DNA from: Chloroflexota bacterium
Lineage (GTDB): Bacteria; Chloroflexota; Dehalococcoidia; SM23-28-2; RBG-16-64-32
Assembly: GCA_016190405.1 (NCBI GenBank)
Contig: JACPQO010000154.1
Span: forward strand, 1 to 12,782
DNA: 12,782 nt
Direction: 5' to 3'
Position numbers and translations under genes: made by a program. Below are positions 11,364 through 12,782 of the stretch, piece by piece; within the stretch, counting starts at the first letter, position 1, and every line of letters starts with the position of its first letter. Under the pieces are notes generated by a model. It ran no database searches and was not told the DNA's origin. It worked only from the letters and a program-made list of their open reading frames with translations.

Positions 11364-12160
11364 CCAAGGAGCCCGTCCTCACCCCGCCGAAGGACCGTGC
11401 GGCGCTGGTCCCCGCCTACCTCCGGCGCCGGGCCGAGGTCTATGCTCGTCACCCCCTGGTGCGGCGGCCGCGGCTGCGGTTCCGCTTCGCCGGTTTTGCC
11501 GGCGTGCGCGCAGGACAAAGGGTCCTGGACGTGGCCACGGGCCCCGGCTACAACGCCTTCGCTTTCGCCCGCCGGGCCGCGGCCGTGACCGGCGTCGACG
11601 CGGCGCCCGAACTGCTGGAGATCGCCCGCCGCCAGGCAGCCCGCCGGCGCTTGGCCAACGTCGCTTTCTCGGAGGCCGATCCCGCCTCCCTCCCCTTCCC
11701 GGATGGAAGCTTCGACCTGGTTACCGCGAGCGGCGCCGTCCACCACTTCGCGTCTCCCGCCCAGGTGTTCTCGGAGATGGCGCGGGTCTGCGCGCCCGGC
11801 GGCACGGTCGCCATCGAGGACGTCGTCGCCTCCGAGCAGGACGTCCGCGCCCGCTACCACAACCGTCTGGAGCGGCTGCGCGACCGCTCCCACCGCCGCT
11901 TCCTCCCTTTGAGCGAGCTCCTCGCCCTGCTGGGCTGGCAGGCGCTCCTGGTGCGCAGGGTGCAGGTCCAGGATTCCATCCGCGAGTTCAACGAGTGGGT
12001 GGGCGTAACGCGTCCGCCTGTGCGGCGGGCCGAGCACATTCGCCGTCTCCTCCAGGGCGCCGTGGAACACGACCTGAGCGGCCTCAACATCCAGCCAGCG
12101 GACGATACCTTTTTCTTCGTCCAGGAGGTCGCCTGGGTGCTGGCCGTGAAAGCCGAATAG
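11360..12160 (+). CDS. Class I SAM-dependent methyltransferase
   Basis: The 266-residue protein is a Rossmann-fold methyltransferase of the Methyltransf_11/UbiE-like type, transferring a methyl group from S-adenosylmethionine to an unknown small molecule. Motif I is VLDVATGPGYNA at 56-67, the acidic end of strand 2 is GVDAAPELLE at 78-87, motif II region LPFPDGSFDLVTA at 111-123 with AVHHF at 126-130, and motif III-type VCAPGGTVAIED at 143-154. The C-terminal part (about 170-250) would form the substrate-binding cap. The GTG start overlaps the preceding stop by four bases, so it is co-translated with the nucleotidyltransferase-like protein. No ubiquinone or menaquinone genes are near, so ubiE is not claimed. 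Confidence 0.9.
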   Translation: MTKEPVLTPPKDRAALVPAYLRRRAEVYARHPLVRRPRLRFRFAGFAGVRAGQRVLDVATGPGYNAFAFARRAAAVTGVDAAPELLEIARRQAARRRLANVAFSEADPASLPFPDGSFDLVTASGAVHHFASPAQVFSEMARVCAPGGTVAIEDVVASEQDVRARYHNRLERLRDRSHRRFLPLSELLALLGWQALLVRRVQVQDSIREFNEWVGVTRPPVRRAEHIRRLLQGAVEHDLSGLNIQPADDTFFFVQEVAWVLAVKAE

Positions 12161-12221
12161 GCGTGCGGGACGTCGTTGATGGCCCGGGCGTGGTGCGCAC
12201 AGACACTTGAGGAGGTGTTGC

Positions 12222-12620
12222 TTGCGCTTGCGGTTGCTGCTTGCCTTATCGATGATGGCGTTCCTGGTTCTGGTGGCCGCCTGCGGCGGCGATTCTCAGC
12301 CGATCACAACCGCCAGGCCCCGGACCAGCGGCGCCCCGACTCCCTCCGGTGGCGGGGCCCTGCCGGGCGATACGTTCCTCACCTTTGACAGCCAGCGCTA
12401 CGTACTGCGAGAGGTCATGGCCGACCCGACCATCCCCGCCAGCGACTTCACGGAGATCGGCGCCGCCAGCCAGGCGGACATCGATTACGTGGGCGAGCTG
12501 AAGGTCTACCGCCGCCAGGGAGACAACGTCTTCCTGTACACATACTCGCCCCCGGCCATTGTCGGCGGCCAGGAAGATGCCGTGCCGGCCGCCTGGCTCC
12601 GTTGGGAGCGGGCACCCTAG
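12222..12620 (+). CDS. Putative lipoprotein of unknown function
   Basis: From TTG 12222 the 132-residue protein starts with RLRLLLALSMMAF and ends its signal with LVLVAAC, a good lipobox (VAAC) giving lipidated Cys21. The mature part begins GGDSQPITT and is Thr/Pro/Ser/Gly-rich to about residue 48, a typical tether. The remainder (about 50-132, TFDSQRYVLREVMADPT) is a compact domain I do not recognise. TTG 12222 is preferred over TTG 12207 because GAGGAGGT at 12209-12216 sits 5-7 bases before it; the other start would lie upstream of that site. The protein is probably attached to the outer face of the cytoplasmic membrane. It lies 61 bp after the methyltransferase and may share its transcript. 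Confidence 0.75.
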   Translation: MRLRLLLALSMMAFLVLVAACGGDSQPITTARPRTSGAPTPSGGGALPGDTFLTFDSQRYVLREVMADPTIPASDFTEIGAASQADIDYVGELKVYRRQGDNVFLYTYSPPAIVGGQEDAVPAAWLRWERAP

Positions 12621-12679
12621 CCTGTCCACTCGTGCGTAGGCCCAGCCGTCGCGCCCCCGCGCCTGAGGTGTATCATTGA

Positions 12680-12703
12680 GGTGGCAGGCCGGCCTGCCGC
12701 TAC
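12680..12703. repeat. Palindrome with GTAGCGGC/GCCACC flanks, reverse copy
   Basis: GGCAGGCCGGCCTGCC at 12683-12698 is a perfect 16-bp palindrome. Read on the minus strand the whole is GTAGCGGC, a 10-base core, then GCCACC, the same borders as 5048-5073 but with a different core. It lies in the leader region of the aldehyde dehydrogenase gene. Confidence 0.75.
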
Positions 12704-12733
12704 GCGGGGGAGTTGATAAAGTGGAGGTGGGCT

Positions 12734-12782
12734 GTGACTACGAGCTTCCTGAACTACATCGACGGCAAGTGGGTCCTCCCCA
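12734..12782 (+). CDS. Aldehyde dehydrogenase family, N-terminus (cut by window end)
   Basis: Only 16 codons are visible. GTG at 12734 follows GGAGG (12723-12727) with a 6-base gap, a strong ribosome site. The peptide MTTSFLNYIDGKWVLP has the NYIDGKW motif typical of the start of NAD(P)-dependent aldehyde and semialdehyde dehydrogenases. The catalytic residues lie beyond the window, so subfamily and substrate are unknown. Upstream, a TATCAT at 12671-12676 could be a -10 box, but no -35 supports it. Confidence 0.75.
   Translation, partial: MTTSFLNYIDGKWVLP

Noticed and set aside
11028..12160. MNT-HEPN type toxin-antitoxin pair
   Set aside because: The partner is a clear SAM methyltransferase, not a HEPN protein, and the nucleotidyltransferase site is reduced.

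Overview
This 12.8 kb window is GC-rich, gene-dense chromosomal DNA, with strong G/C at third codon positions and several GTG and TTG starts. Its protein set is ordinary: pyrimidine synthesis, Fe-S handling, a copper protein and small hydrolases. The style of the proteins (class 1B PyrD wording, a SufR-like regulator next to Mrp, a small C/H/C/C protein) and the dispersed palindromes that spill into genes suggest Chloroflexota, possibly Dehalococcoidia. That placement rests on remembered family resemblance, not on a marker gene, and is tentative.

Layout. 1-2392: the 3' part of carB, then pyrK, both for de novo pyrimidine synthesis. 2393-5025: a palindrome pair, a membrane-anchored cupredoxin, a GNAT-like protein and an MBL-fold hydrolase with its own promoter. 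5026-5216: a cluster of five short palindromes between convergent genes. 5217-7008 (minus strand): a probable two-gene operon of an Fe-S-type sensor regulator followed by the Fe-S carrier ATPase Mrp. 7009-7550: a divergent control region with a consensus sigma-70 promoter, a 95-residue zinc-binding-type protein and a terminator. 7559-9849: pyrD, an unrecognised protein and a calcineurin-like phosphoesterase. 9898-9975: tRNA-Pro(TGG). 10035-10873 (minus): a nucleosidase preceded by a coupled 25-codon ORF. 11028-12620: a degenerate nucleotidyltransferase-like gene coupled to a methyltransferase, then a lipoprotein. 12734 to the end: the start of an aldehyde dehydrogenase.

How the genes fit together. 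CarB, PyrK and PyrD act in one pathway; PyrK is the electron-transfer partner of class 1B PyrD, yet pyrD lies about 5 kb from pyrK. The regulator-Mrp pair looks like a self-contained Fe-S homeostasis unit. The other genes share no evident pathway.

No defence system, CRISPR array, insertion sequence or prophage is visible. The most unusual material is repetitive: (i) a dispersed hairpin repeat that sits in frame inside carB, between carB and pyrK, and across the pyrD/downstream-gene overlap, where it is read in two frames; and (ii) palindromes of a common 9+2+9 form whose arms change while pairing is kept.
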